A stretch of DNA of 64,000 nt from Clostridia bacterium (GTDB lineage: Bacteria > Bacillota_A > Clostridia > TANB77 > CAG-508), in contig JAFVGB010000010.1 of the NCBI GenBank assembly GCA_017475185.1, forward strand, positions 62,001 through 126,000, read 5' to 3'. The notes under the pieces were generated by a model. It had not been told where the DNA came from. It saw only the letters and a list, made by a program, of their open reading frames with translations, and did no database searches. The translations under genes and the position numbers were made by a program. This document shows positions 1-10,084 of this stretch, piece by piece (positions within the stretch are counted from its first letter, which is position 1; each line of letters opens with the position of its first letter).

Positions 1-74
1 TTGTTTCAGCAATTGGTTTAATAATAGTTTTGTTTGTAGAAAAAAGATTAAATAAAAACGAAAGAAATGATTAG
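1..74 (+). CDS. C-terminal end of an unidentified membrane protein (partial)
   Basis: Only the last 23 codons are in the window, read from base 3 to the TAG at 72-74. They encode a hydrophobic stretch (VSAIGLIIVLFVEK) followed by a short basic, polar tail (RLNKNERND). This is the usual end of a membrane protein with its C-terminus inside the cell, or of a cell-wall anchored protein. The gap to the following TasA-like gene is 12 bases, so the two are probably co-transcribed and may belong to one SipW-dependent secretion locus. The family cannot be identified from this fragment. Confidence 0.55.
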   Translation, partial: VSAIGLIIVLFVEKRLNKNERND

Positions 75-86
75 GGGGAAAAAATA

Positions 87-833
87 ATGAGTAAAAAAAG
101 ATTAATTGTAACAGCTATAATATTAGCTGCGGTATTAATAATAGGTGGAATTTTAGCATATTTCACTGATGTTCAAACTAAAACAAACTCATTCACAATG
201 GGAAATGTTTCAATAATTGTTGATGAAGGTGGCTTCCCAGATGATGGAGTACCTGATGTACTTCCAGGAATGGAATTTGTAAAAGCACCAAAAGTTATAA
301 ATAATGGAACAACATCTGTATATGCGTTTGTTGAAGTAACAATTCCATATGATACAGTTAAAGTTGGGACAGCTGCAACAGCTAGTGAACAACAATTATT
401 TGAATTATTACATATAACAGATGCTACAGCTGGAACAACAGCAGTTGGAACAAATTCAGGATGGGTATGCGTAAATGTACCAGGATCTACTCAAATTTCA
501 GAAGGAGTATATGCAGTAAAAAAAGCTGAATCAGAAACAGATACAACAAGAGGAACATATACATATGTATATGCTTATGTAGGAGATGGAACTACTCTTC
601 AACCATTAGAAGGTAAACCAAGTGACTCTCCACTTACTGGAGGAGAAACAACTACATTATTTGACAAAGTTAGATTTATAAATGTGACAGAAACAGATCC
701 AGATAATTCAAGTGTTCAAGGTAAAACATTTGATGTAGTAGTTAGCGGATACGGAATTCAAACAACTGATTTAGGATTATCTAATGCAGATAGCACAAAT
801 CCTGCAAAAGTTTGGCCATTAGTTAAAAAATAA
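87..833 (+). CDS. TasA/camelysin-like secreted protein with SipW-type signal peptide
   Basis: A 248-residue exported protein. Residues 1-26 form a SipW-dependent signal peptide: a KKR start, a hydrophobic core and the sequence GGILAYFTD, like the GGTWAAF region of Bacillus TasA. The mature part begins with the family pattern F(T)xGN(V)xI and is rich in Thr, Ser, Val and Gly with almost no Cys, as expected for a beta-sandwich matrix or fibre subunit. TasA-family proteins build amyloid-like fibres of biofilm matrix; that role here is inferred. The next gene encodes the matching signal peptidase. A strong AGGGGGAA ribosome site precedes the ATG. The sequence could also be described simply as a SipW-dependent signal peptide protein of unknown role. 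Confidence 0.8.
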   Translation: MSKKRLIVTAIILAAVLIIGGILAYFTDVQTKTNSFTMGNVSIIVDEGGFPDDGVPDVLPGMEFVKAPKVINNGTTSVYAFVEVTIPYDTVKVGTAATASEQQLFELLHITDATAGTTAVGTNSGWVCVNVPGSTQISEGVYAVKKAESETDTTRGTYTYVYAYVGDGTTLQPLEGKPSDSPLTGGETTTLFDKVRFINVTETDPDNSSVQGKTFDVVVSGYGIQTTDLGLSNADSTNPAKVWPLVKK

Positions 834-869
834 TATATGATTTTTATAGTGAAAGATTAGGATGGATAT

Positions 870-1385
870 ATGGAAACTTTTATAAAAATTACAAAAATAG
901 TGTTAAATACAATAACAACTGTTATAATCATATTAGGAATTCTGTTTATAGCGTTGTATGTCATTGGAATTCAACCGTATGTTGTTGAATCAGGTTCAAT
1001 GGAACCAACAATAAAAACAGGAAGTGTTTGCTTTATAAATAAAAGGGCAAATTATGATGAAATGAAAGTTGGGGATATTATAGCCTTTAGACTAGAAACT
1101 GGTGCTTATGCAACACATAGAATTAACTCTATTACTAAAGATGGATTTGAAACAAAAGGTGATGCAAACAAGCCTGTTGATAGTACTCTAACAACTAAAG
1201 ATAATTTCATAGGGAAAAATATTATTTCCATTCCAAAGGCAGGGTTCTTTATTAAAATTTTGCAAACTCCAAGAGGAAAAATATTATTAAGTACTATAAT
1301 AATTATTCTATTTTTAGCGGCTATTTTAATTGGAGAACCATCAAAAAAATCTAAAGAGAAAAAACAAGCTAAGTCAAAACATTAA
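870..1385 (+). CDS. sipW: SipW-type signal peptidase I
   Basis: A 171-residue membrane serine protease that would cleave the signal peptide of the upstream TasA-like protein. It has an N-terminal membrane helix (about 10-35), the catalytic Ser box SGSMEP (Ser43) and a THRI box with His83. A Ser-His pair in place of the bacterial Ser-Lys pair marks the archaeal/ER/SipW subtype. A second membrane helix near 135-155 precedes a Lys-rich cytoplasmic tail. It lies 36 bases after the TasA-like gene and is followed by a clear terminator, so the pair (plus the partial gene upstream) forms one transcription unit. Confidence 0.88.
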   Translation: METFIKITKIVLNTITTVIIILGILFIALYVIGIQPYVVESGSMEPTIKTGSVCFINKRANYDEMKVGDIIAFRLETGAYATHRINSITKDGFETKGDANKPVDSTLTTKDNFIGKNIISIPKAGFFIKILQTPRGKILLSTIIIILFLAAILIGEPSKKSKEKKQAKSKH

Positions 1386-1388
1386 AAA

Positions 1389-1427
1389 AAGAAGAGTATA
1401 ACAATATGTTATACTCTTCTTTATATA
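1389..1427 (+). terminator. Rho-independent terminator after sipW
   Basis: A 14-base perfect inverted repeat (AAGAAGAGTATAAC and its complement) with a 5-base loop, followed by a T-rich run. It separates the sipW locus from the ABC transporter. Confidence 0.85.
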
Positions 1428-1505
1428 ACGTAAAATACATTTTACAAAAATAATGAAATAATATATAATTTGATTATAAAATGATTTATAAAAGGAGGAT
1501 TATAA

Positions 1506-2444
1506 ATGGAAAATATCATCGAGATTAAAAACTTAGTAAAACAATATAAGGAAATAAAAGCAATAGATGATTTATCATTTGAAGTACATAAAGGAGAAAT
1601 ATTAGGTCTATTAGGACCAAATGGAAGCGGAAAATCTACAACAATAAATTGTATATTGTCATTATTGAATTATAATAAAGGTACAATAAAAATTTTTGGC
1701 AAAGAAATGAAACCAGATTCTTATAGTATTAAATCAAAAATTGGTGTTGTTTTTCAAGATGTATCAGTATTTGACGAATTAACTGTATATGAAAACATAG
1801 ATTATTTCTGCGGATTATATATAAAAAATAAAGATACTAGAAAAAAATATGTTGAAGACGCTATCGAATTGGTTGGATTAAAAGATTTCAAAAAATTCTA
1901 TCCAAAAAAATTATCAGGAGGTTTATTAAGAAGACTTAATATAGCATGTGGAATTGCACATAAACCAGAACTTATTTTCTTTGATGAGCCAACAGTAGCA
2001 GTAGATCCACAAAGTAGAAACAACATTCTAGATGGAATAAAGAAATTAAGAGATAATGGAGCAACAATAGTATACACAACACATTATATGGAAGAAGTAG
2101 AATTACTATGTGACAGAGTAATTATCCTAGACAAAGGTGCAATTCTTGCATCAGGAACAACAGACGAGTTAAAGGAATTAGCTAGAATAGAAGAAAAAGT
2201 TACAGTAGAAGTAAATAATTTAGATAAGAAATATATAGATGACATTAAATCAAAAGGTAATGTTGATGAAGTAACTTATGATGGAAACACATTATTGGTT
2301 ACATATATTGAAGGAAAAAATAATCTAGTTGATATGATAGATTATTTGAAAAAAGAGAGTATTAATTATAATAAAATATATTCAGAAAGACCTACACTTA
2401 ATGATGTATTCCTTGAATTAACAGGAAAGGAGCTTAGAGACTAA
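1506..2444 (+). CDS. ABC-2 type exporter, ATP-binding subunit
   Basis: A 312-residue ATPase of the DrrA/NatA class that would power the two permeases following it. Walker A GPNGSGKST is at 37-45, Walker B LIFFDEP at 157-163 and the H-loop His at 194. The signature motif reads LSGGLLRRL (137-145) rather than the usual LSGGQxQR, a variant seen in some of this class. The C-terminal 80 residues form the accessory domain found in many drug or lipid exporters. The ribosome site is AGGAGG. Its stop overlaps the next start as TAATG, so the subunits are translationally coupled. The substrate cannot be told from the sequence. Confidence 0.88.
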   Translation: MENIIEIKNLVKQYKEIKAIDDLSFEVHKGEILGLLGPNGSGKSTTINCILSLLNYNKGTIKIFGKEMKPDSYSIKSKIGVVFQDVSVFDELTVYENIDYFCGLYIKNKDTRKKYVEDAIELVGLKDFKKFYPKKLSGGLLRRLNIACGIAHKPELIFFDEPTVAVDPQSRNNILDGIKKLRDNGATIVYTTHYMEEVELLCDRVIILDKGAILASGTTDELKELARIEEKVTVEVNNLDKKYIDDIKSKGNVDEVTYDGNTLLVTYIEGKNNLVDMIDYLKKESINYNKIYSERPTLNDVFLELTGKELRD

Positions 2445-3649
2445 TGTTTATACATAATTTTAAATATTCGTTAAAAACTCTCTTCAGAAATAAAATGTTA
2501 ATATTTTGGACATTTGCTTTTCCGATTATTTTAGGAACATTATTTCATTTGGCTTTTTCAAATATATCTAAATCAGAAACATTTGATGCAATAGATATTG
2601 CAATTGTGAAAAACGATGATTTTGAAAGCAATGAAGCATATAAAACGGTCTTCAAGCAATTAAGTGATGAATCAAGTGAAAATCATATGTTTAATACAAA
2701 ATATGTTTCAGAAGACGAGGCTAAAAAGCTTCTTGAAGATGATAAAATAGCAGGATATATGAAACTTGAAGGAGATGAACCAAAGCTTACATTTGTTAAA
2801 AACGGAATAAATCAAACTATTTTTAAATATGTGGTTGAAGAAATTGCTCAAAAAAGTAATATGATTAATAATATTGTTGAACAAGAGATTAGAACAGAAA
2901 TGCTATCAGCAAGTATTAATGAAGAAGAAAATACTGATATAAGCATAGACACACAAGCAATTATTCAAAAAGCTTATGAACAAGTACAAAATGATGAAGT
3001 AAAATTAAAAAATACTTCGAATAAAAATTTAGACTATATGATGATAGAATTTTATACATTAATAGCAATGACTTGTTTATATGGTGGAATATTAGGAATG
3101 GTAGCATTAAACCAAAACCTAGCTAATATGACAAATCAAGGAAAAAGAATATCTGTATCTCCGATAAAAAAAGCAAAGCTTTTATTAAGTAGTTTACTTG
3201 CAGGATACGTTACTCAATTAGTAGGATTAGCGCTGCTATTTGCATATACAGTATTTGTGTTAAAAGTTGACTATGGAAATAATATAGGTTTAATAATATT
3301 GCTTGCAATGGTAGGAAGTTTTACAGGTTTAACAATGGGAGTAGCTGTTGCATCACTATTTAAAGCAAGTGATAATGCTAAGACTGGAATCTTAATTGGA
3401 ATAACTATGTTTGGGTGTTTCTTAGCTGGAATGATGGGTGTAACAATGAAATATGTAATAGACAAAAATGTACCTATTATTAATAAATTGAATCCAGCTA
3501 ACATGATTACAGACGGATTTTATTCATTATATTATTATGATACATTAGATAGATATTACTTTAATATTGCTAGTTTGTTAATTTTTGCTTTCGCATTAAT
3601 AGTAATTTCATTCTTTAGTTTAAGGAGGCAAAAATATGAGAGTATTTAA
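2444..3649 (+). CDS. ABC-2 type permease (first subunit)
   Basis: A 401-residue membrane protein with the ABC-2/YhgE-like layout: one membrane helix near residues 18-38, a long extracytoplasmic domain to about 195, then five hydrophobic segments ending with RRQKYESI. The large external domain after TM1 is typical of drug, bacteriocin or lipid exporters. It is coupled to the ATPase by a TAATG overlap, and its end overlaps the next permease by 14 bases. The two permeases are similar in layout and probably form a heterodimer. The substrate is unknown. Confidence 0.82.
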   Translation: MFIHNFKYSLKTLFRNKMLIFWTFAFPIILGTLFHLAFSNISKSETFDAIDIAIVKNDDFESNEAYKTVFKQLSDESSENHMFNTKYVSEDEAKKLLEDDKIAGYMKLEGDEPKLTFVKNGINQTIFKYVVEEIAQKSNMINNIVEQEIRTEMLSASINEEENTDISIDTQAIIQKAYEQVQNDEVKLKNTSNKNLDYMMIEFYTLIAMTCLYGGILGMVALNQNLANMTNQGKRISVSPIKKAKLLLSSLLAGYVTQLVGLALLFAYTVFVLKVDYGNNIGLIILLAMVGSFTGLTMGVAVASLFKASDNAKTGILIGITMFGCFLAGMMGVTMKYVIDKNVPIINKLNPANMITDGFYSLYYYDTLDRYYFNIASLLIFAFALIVISFFSLRRQKYESI

Positions 3650-4787
3650 AACATTTTTAAAAATATTAAAGAAAAATAAGGGAATAGTAATATTCTATAC
3701 TGCTTTATTATTACTTTTCGGTGGAATAAATATGAATGCTAATAAATCAGTAACAGAGTTTACAGCGTCAAAACCAAGTATATTAATAGTAAACCGAGAT
3801 GAAGAAGTAGGTATTACAAAAGACTTTATTAAATATATAAAAGAAAATAGTACAACACCAGAAATTGCTGATAATGAAGAAGCTAGAAATGACGCATTAT
3901 TTTATGATGATACAGCTTACATTATATATATTCCAGAAAATTATCATAATGATTTCATGGCTGGAAATGCACCAGAATTGGAAATAAAACGTACAGGAAA
4001 TTACAGCTCAGAATATGCTGAAATGATAATAAAAAGATATATTAGTGTAGCAAACACATATCAAAAAAATATAGAATCTGAAGATGAATTAATTGAAAAA
4101 GTAAATGAGACTTTATCAAAAAAGGCAAAGGCAGAAATAACTTCAAAATTAGATACAGCAAGTTTAAGCAGAGCATCTTTTTATTTCAATTTTGCAAGTT
4201 ATAGTATTTTAGCATGTTTAATTTATATAATATGTTTAATATTATCTGTATTTAATAGCACAAAAATTCGCAAGAGAACAGTAATAAGTTCTATGAATTA
4301 TAAAAAACATAATAGAGAATTACTATTATCAAATTGCGTTTATGCAATAATTGTATGGGCTTTATATGTAGCTGCAGGATTTGTATTGCTAGGAAATGAC
4401 ATAATGCTAAGTAAACACGGAGCTGTGTTTGTAGCAAACTCATTTGTATTTACAATAAGTGCAACTGCACTAGCGTTTATGCTTGGAAGCATTGTTTCTA
4501 ACAAAAATGCAGTATCAGGAATTGTTAATGTAGTTGCATTAGGATCAAGTTTCCTATGTGGAGTTTTTGTTCCAATGGAATACTTGCCAAATGTAGTTAA
4601 AACAATTGCACATGCACTTCCAACATATTATTATGTTAAAACAAATGATGCAGTAGCTGAGTTAGAAATATTTAATTTTGAAACTTTAAAACCTTTAATG
4701 GTTGATATGGGAATTATGATTGGATTTGCAGTCGTGTTTGTAATTATTGCAAATATTGTTGCTGCTAAGAAAAGAAAGATTGGATAA
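3636..4787 (+). CDS. ABC-2 type permease (second subunit)
   Basis: A 383-residue membrane protein resembling the preceding permease: TM1 near 17-33, an extracytoplasmic domain to about 180, then five hydrophobic segments and a KKRK end. The ribosome site AGGAGG lies inside the end of the upstream gene, which supports this overlapping start. Together with the ATPase it completes a heteromeric ABC-2 exporter. A weak hairpin with a T-rich flank follows at 4804-4836. Confidence 0.82.
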   Translation: MRVFKTFLKILKKNKGIVIFYTALLLLFGGINMNANKSVTEFTASKPSILIVNRDEEVGITKDFIKYIKENSTTPEIADNEEARNDALFYDDTAYIIYIPENYHNDFMAGNAPELEIKRTGNYSSEYAEMIIKRYISVANTYQKNIESEDELIEKVNETLSKKAKAEITSKLDTASLSRASFYFNFASYSILACLIYIICLILSVFNSTKIRKRTVISSMNYKKHNRELLLSNCVYAIIVWALYVAAGFVLLGNDIMLSKHGAVFVANSFVFTISATALAFMLGSIVSNKNAVSGIVNVVALGSSFLCGVFVPMEYLPNVVKTIAHALPTYYYVKTNDAVAELEIFNFETLKPLMVDMGIMIGFAVVFVIIANIVAAKKRKIG

Positions 4788-4803
4788 AATTTTTAGTATA
4801 ATT

Positions 4804-4836
4804 AAACAGAGCGGGGTTACCTACTCTGTTTAAATT
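4804..4836 (+). terminator. Weak terminator-like hairpin after the ABC-2 operon
   Basis: The repeat AAACAGAG/CTCTGTTT encloses a 12-base loop and is followed by AAATTTTG. The T-run is short, so termination may be partial. Confidence 0.5.
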
Positions 4837-4851
4837 TTGTAAAATTAAAAA

Positions 4852-4880
4852 TTGAAAAGTATTAAAATATGTAGTATAAT
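4852..4880 (+). promoter_or_regulatory. Sigma-A type promoter for the TrmR-like gene
   Basis: TTGAAA (4852-4857), a 17-base spacer and TATAAT (4875-4880) lie 37 bases before the TrmR-like start. Confidence 0.65.
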
Positions 4881-4917
4881 AGCTGGGTAATATAATTTAA
4901 AAAGGATGATATAAAAA

Positions 4918-5505
4918 ATGAATAAAGAAGAATTAATGAAAATAAAAGAAAAAGCATTAGAAGAACACATTCCAATCATAATGGATGACACACTAGAAGT
5001 AATTGCAAAAATCTTAACAGAAATAAAACCAAAAAATATTCTAGAAATAGGTGCAGCAGTGGGATATTCAGCAATGTGCTTTTCAGAATATTTACAAGAT
5101 AGTGGAAAAATTGATACTATAGAAAGAGATGAAGAAAGAATTGCACAAGCAAAGGAAAACTTTGTAAAAGTAGGAGTAGAAGACAAGATCAAACTATATG
5201 AAGGAGATGCAGTTGAAATCCTACCAACACTAAACGGAAATTATGATGTAGTATTCATAGATGCAGCAAAAGGAAAATATCCATTTTTCTTAGAACAGGC
5301 ATTACGAATGCTTAATGATAAAGGTGTTATAATTGCTGATAATGTGTTATATAAAGGATATGTCATGAGTGATTATAATAAACACAAACAACGTACAGCA
5401 GTTAGAAATCTAAGAGAATATATTGCAAGAGTTAACGAAGATGCTAATTTAGATACTGAGATTTTAGAAGTAGGAGATGGACTAGCAATTAGTTATAAAA
5501 AATAA
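4918..5505 (+). CDS. trmR: SAM-dependent O-methyltransferase, TrmR-like (tRNA U34)
   Basis: A 195-residue class I methyltransferase of the caffeoyl-CoA O-methyltransferase family. The SAM-binding loop ILEIGAAVGYSAM lies near residues 41-53, the acidic IERDEE after strand 2 and the metal/substrate region VFIDAAKGKYP near 118-128. In Bacillus subtilis the member of this family and size, YrrM/TrmR, methylates 5-hydroxyuridine at tRNA position 34 to 5-methoxyuridine. A TrhP-like U32 protein that would make the hydroxyuridine lies about 10 kb downstream, which favours this assignment over a small-molecule methyltransferase. It has its own promoter. Confidence 0.72.
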   Translation: MNKEELMKIKEKALEEHIPIIMDDTLEVIAKILTEIKPKNILEIGAAVGYSAMCFSEYLQDSGKIDTIERDEERIAQAKENFVKVGVEDKIKLYEGDAVEILPTLNGNYDVVFIDAAKGKYPFFLEQALRMLNDKGVIIADNVLYKGYVMSDYNKHKQRTAVRNLREYIARVNEDANLDTEILEVGDGLAISYKK

Positions 5506-5547
5506 AATTTTAGAACTGACTGAAATAATTAGAATAGAGGAAGTTAA

Positions 5548-5802
5548 ATGAAAAACAAGATATACAAAATACCATTAAAATCAGAAGAAGAAACAACTAT
5601 AAATGTTTTGTATAATGAAAATATATTATCAATTTATACAAATAAAGTAGGATTACAAAAACAATTAAATAAACTAATTGGTGAACCAACAAAGGAAGAT
5701 ATGATAAAAAGATCTATTGCTGGTAGCAGATGGGAGATTCCTTTGAGCGATAAGGTTAGAATTTCTAGGTTGGTACTTAAGGCGAATTTATTTGAATTAT
5801 AG
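5548..5802 (+). CDS. Small protein of unknown function
   Basis: An 84-residue predicted soluble protein with a plausible ribosome site (GAGGAAG) seven bases before the ATG. It is rich in Lys and Ile, contains no signal peptide, membrane helix, Cys pair or known motif, and has a short basic C-terminal part (ISRLVLKANLFEL). It sits 42 bases after the TrmR-like gene and 27 bases before a putative metalloprotease, so it is probably in the same transcript. I do not recognise the family. Confidence 0.55.
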   Translation: MKNKIYKIPLKSEEETTINVLYNENILSIYTNKVGLQKQLNKLIGEPTKEDMIKRSIAGSRWEIPLSDKVRISRLVLKANLFEL

Positions 5803-5829
5803 TTTCTAAAGAAAAGGAAGAGTGATATA

Positions 5830-6459
5830 ATGTTTAATATTAAATATATGGGGAAGTATACCTCAGATGAACAATTAATAAAAAGAAAAGAAATCCCAGA
5901 AAATGCTGTTGAATTTGGTATAATTACTGATTTAAAAAAAGAATTAGGTAGAGGATTTTTAATGTTATTACCATTATTTTTAATTATGGTTATGGCAACA
6001 ATTTTTAAAGTTAAAAATGTTGATTACCATATTCAAAAAGATTATAGAATTATTATTTCAATTATAATGGTAATTGCATCAGTCCGTGTTTTAACGCTAG
6101 TGCACGAATTTATTCATTGCCTATTTTATCCAAGAAAAGCCTTGAAAACTATATGGCATTCAAAAGAACAAGGAGCATATTTTGTTTATTGTGAGGAAGA
6201 AGTAAGCAAGTTAAGATTTATAATTATGTGTTTGGCTCCAATGTTTATATTGGGAATTATTCCATTTATTATATGGCTAATTTTACCTAATGTTATTTCA
6301 ATGCCATATAATATAGCAGTTGCCATTATAACTTGGATTATGACTATAATAGCAATGGGAGATGTATCTAATATTTATTGGATTATTAAAGAGGTACCAT
6401 CAGGAGCAAAGGTGTTTAATTATGGATTGTTGAGATCTTTTTATTTAAAAGATAAATAA
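5830..6459 (+). CDS. Membrane protein with HExxH motif (DUF3267-like putative zinc protease)
   Basis: A 209-residue membrane protein with hydrophobic segments near 40-60, 73-95, 128-155 and 162-183. The sequence LVHEFIHCLF carries a zincin-type HExxH motif (His92, Glu93, His96) at the inner end of the second segment, as in the DUF3267 family of putative membrane metallopeptidases. No substrate is known for the family and none is suggested here. The start is supported by an AAAGGAAG ribosome site. Confidence 0.7.
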   Translation: MFNIKYMGKYTSDEQLIKRKEIPENAVEFGIITDLKKELGRGFLMLLPLFLIMVMATIFKVKNVDYHIQKDYRIIISIIMVIASVRVLTLVHEFIHCLFYPRKALKTIWHSKEQGAYFVYCEEEVSKLRFIIMCLAPMFILGIIPFIIWLILPNVISMPYNIAVAIITWIMTIIAMGDVSNIYWIIKEVPSGAKVFNYGLLRSFYLKDK

Positions 6460-6466
6460 TGTAGAT

Positions 6467-6550
6467 AATAAAGAATTATATCATTGCGGAGCATTACTTA
6501 AAGATTTTAGAGAGTGTACAAGAAATGCGTGGATTGTAATAGAGATATAA
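6467..6550 (+). pseudogene. Possible remnant of a phage or mobile-element protein
   Basis: In the gap after the DUF3267-like gene, an open stretch without a start codon reads NKELYHCGALLKDFRE and continues to a TAA. The YHCGAxxKD pattern resembles the C-terminal end of ORF6N/RhuM-type phage-derived proteins. There is no ribosome site and the stretch is only 27 codons, so it is at best a decayed fragment. The resemblance is from memory and may be chance. Confidence 0.25.
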
Positions 6551-6572
6551 TAAAAATATTTTAAAAAAAATA

Positions 6573-6601
6573 TTGATTTTCAGAATTCAATATGTTATAA
6601 A
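6573..6601 (+). promoter_or_regulatory. Sigma-A type promoter of pyrG
   Basis: TTGATT (6573-6578), a 17-base spacer and TATAAA (6596-6601). The predicted start near 6608-6610 lies at the first bases of the following hairpin. Confidence 0.6.
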
Positions 6602-6609
6602 ATACATAT

Positions 6610-6667
6610 GATAGATTTAAAAAAAACACCCCAAAGGGCTTTTTGTTAAATCTATCTTTTTTTATTT
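6610..6667 (+). promoter_or_regulatory. Promoter-proximal terminator hairpin in the pyrG leader (attenuator candidate)
   Basis: The repeat GATAGATTTAA / TTAAATCTATC (6610-6620 and 6646-6656) is extended inward by A5/T5 and CCC/GGG pairing and followed by seven T. It is a strong intrinsic terminator placed directly at the predicted transcript start and about 80 bases before pyrG, 150 bases after the previous gene. CTP synthase genes of Firmicutes are commonly controlled by leader attenuation, so this is a candidate attenuator. The predicted start lacks the GGGC run used by the Bacillus mechanism. Confidence 0.5.
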
Positions 6668-6748
6668 TAGAGATTAATAAGTTCTTAGTCCAAATAAAAA
6701 ATAATAAAAATGGCTAAAAAGGGGAATTAAGAAAGGCGGAGTAATTAA

Positions 6749-8344
<1,596 letters not shown>

Positions 8345-8351
8345 TTTTTGC

Positions 8352-8380
8352 TTGTAATCGTTTGTATTGTAGGATATAAT
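8352..8380 (+). promoter_or_regulatory. Sigma-A type promoter upstream of the PreA-like gene
   Basis: TTGTAA (8352-8357), a 17-base spacer and TATAAT (8375-8380), leaving a leader of about 110 bases. No convincing terminator separates it from pyrG, so read-through is also possible. Confidence 0.6.
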
Positions 8381-8496
8381 TTTGATAGCTTTAGCTTTAG
8401 GAGGAAGTATGTTACATACTAATTCTTTTCTAAAAATGAGAAGACTATGATTGTTATGCTCTAAAACAAAAGATATAAATAAGGAGAGATGATTGT

Positions 8497-10002
8497 ATGA
8501 ATCAAGAAAAAAATACAATGATAAAAGAGAAACTATCTAACAAGATGCAAATTCATAAATGTGTTTTATGCCATGATGCACCATGTAAAAAAATGTATAA
8601 AAATATTGACCCAGAAAGGATTATTAGAGCTGTAAAATTTAAAAATGAAAAAGGTGCTCGTAATTTAATAGGGAATGAAATAACATGTTTTGAGAAAAAT
8701 ACAGAGTGTAGTGAAAAATGTCCTTTAGATGTAGACATTGATATGATATTAAAAAATCTTATAGATGAAACTACTAAAATAGAAGATGTAGATAATATTG
8801 ATTTAAGTACTGAAATCTGTGGGATTAAACTTGAAAATCCATTCATACTTTCATCATCAATTGTTGGAAGTAGATATGAAATGTGTAAAAAAGCTTTCGA
8901 ATGTGGTTGGGCAGGAGCGGCTGTGAAAACAATATGTATGATGCCTATACAGGAATCTTCTCCAAGATTAGCAGCTTTAAAAGATTGGGATGAATCTTTT
9001 CTTGGGTTTAAAAACATTGAACAATTATCAGAATATTCAGTGGAAGAAAATGTAGAGATGATAAAAAAATTAAAGCAGGAATTCCCTTCAAAAGTTATTA
9101 TTGCATCAATTATGGGAAGAGATAAAAAAGAATGGAAATATTTAGCAAAACAGGTTACAAAAGCAGGAGCGGATTTAATTGAACTTAATTTTTCATGTCC
9201 AAATATGAAATATAAAGGTACAGGTTCAGATGTAGGACAAAATCCACAATTAGTAGAAAAATATACAAAAATAGTTAGAAAATGTACTAAACTTCCAGTT
9301 ATTGCTAAAATGACACCAAATATAACAGATATGCGTGTTCCAGCAATTGCAGCTAAAAATGGTGGTGCTAATGGAATAGCAGCAATTAATACAATAAAAA
9401 GTATAACTAATGTTGATATAGATTCATTTGTACCAGAACCACAAGTAAATGGAAAATCAGCTTTAGGAGGATATTCTGGTCAGGCAGTAAAACCAATTGC
9501 ATTACGATTTATTGCAGAAATGACAAATTGTGAAGAGTTAAGTAATATGAATTTTAGTGGAATTGGTGGAATTTATACATGGAAAGATGCTATAGAATAT
9601 ATGTTGTTGGGCTGCTCTAATGTTCAAATAACAACTGCAGTGATGGAATACGGATATAGAATAATTGAGGATTTAATACTAGGATTAAAAATATACATGA
9701 AAGAAAAAAGATACAATAGAGTAAGTGATTTCATAGGATTAGCAAAATGTAATTTAGTTAGTAATGATAAATTGGAAAAAAATACAATAGAATTTCCAAA
9801 ATTCAATTATGAGAAATGCATAGGATGTGGTAGATGTTATATTTCGTGTAGGGATGGAGGCCATTGTGCTATAAAATTTGGTGATGAAAGAAAGCCAATA
9901 TTAGATGGTTCCAAATGTGTTGGATGCCAACTATGTAAATTAGTATGTTCACAATCTGCAATTGAACCGGCTTCAAAAAGAATCAAAAAACAAGGAGAAT
10001 AA
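8497..10002 (+). CDS. PreA-like flavoprotein (dihydropyrimidine/dihydroorotate dehydrogenase family) with ferredoxin domains
   Basis: A 501-residue predicted oxidoreductase. The N-terminal 90 residues carry Cys clusters (CVLCHDAPC and ECSEKCP) like the helical ferredoxin domain of GltD and dihydropyrimidine dehydrogenase. Residues about 100-415 form a DHODH-like FMN barrel (ICGIKLENPF, LNFSCPNM, GGYSGQAVKP). The C-terminus holds two CxxCxxC 4Fe-4S motifs (CIGCGRC, CVGCQLC). The catalytic Cys that precedes the GQ pair in true dihydropyrimidine dehydrogenases is Val here (DVGQ), so the substrate may differ. Placement after pyrG fits pyrimidine metabolism but is not proof. The start follows AAGGAGAG. 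Confidence 0.78.
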   Translation: MNQEKNTMIKEKLSNKMQIHKCVLCHDAPCKKMYKNIDPERIIRAVKFKNEKGARNLIGNEITCFEKNTECSEKCPLDVDIDMILKNLIDETTKIEDVDNIDLSTEICGIKLENPFILSSSIVGSRYEMCKKAFECGWAGAAVKTICMMPIQESSPRLAALKDWDESFLGFKNIEQLSEYSVEENVEMIKKLKQEFPSKVIIASIMGRDKKEWKYLAKQVTKAGADLIELNFSCPNMKYKGTGSDVGQNPQLVEKYTKIVRKCTKLPVIAKMTPNITDMRVPAIAAKNGGANGIAAINTIKSITNVDIDSFVPEPQVNGKSALGGYSGQAVKPIALRFIAEMTNCEELSNMNFSGIGGIYTWKDAIEYMLLGCSNVQITTAVMEYGYRIIEDLILGLKIYMKEKRYNRVSDFIGLAKCNLVSNDKLEKNTIEFPKFNYEKCIGCGRCYISCRDGGHCAIKFGDERKPILDGSKCVGCQLCKLVCSQSAIEPASKRIKKQGE

Positions 10003-10049
10003 TTAAAGATAATGTTTTCAAATGATATATGTTAGTATATGCAAAAAGA

Positions 10050-10084
10050 AAAAATAGCCCAATTAAGTTGTGCTATTTTTTTTA
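10050..10084. terminator. Bidirectional terminator between preA-like gene and tetR
   Basis: AAAATAGC / GCTATTTT arms with an inner CAA/TTG pairing, flanked by A-rich and T-rich runs. It can serve both convergent genes. Confidence 0.75.

Noticed and set aside
4845..5192. Minus-strand 115-codon frame opposite the TrmR-like gene
   Set aside because: Shadow of a well-supported methyltransferase gene; covers its promoter and has no ribosome site.
6608..6667. Bacillus-type reiterative-transcription control of pyrG
   Set aside because: The predicted transcript start has no GGGC run, which that mechanism needs. Only the general idea of leader attenuation is kept.
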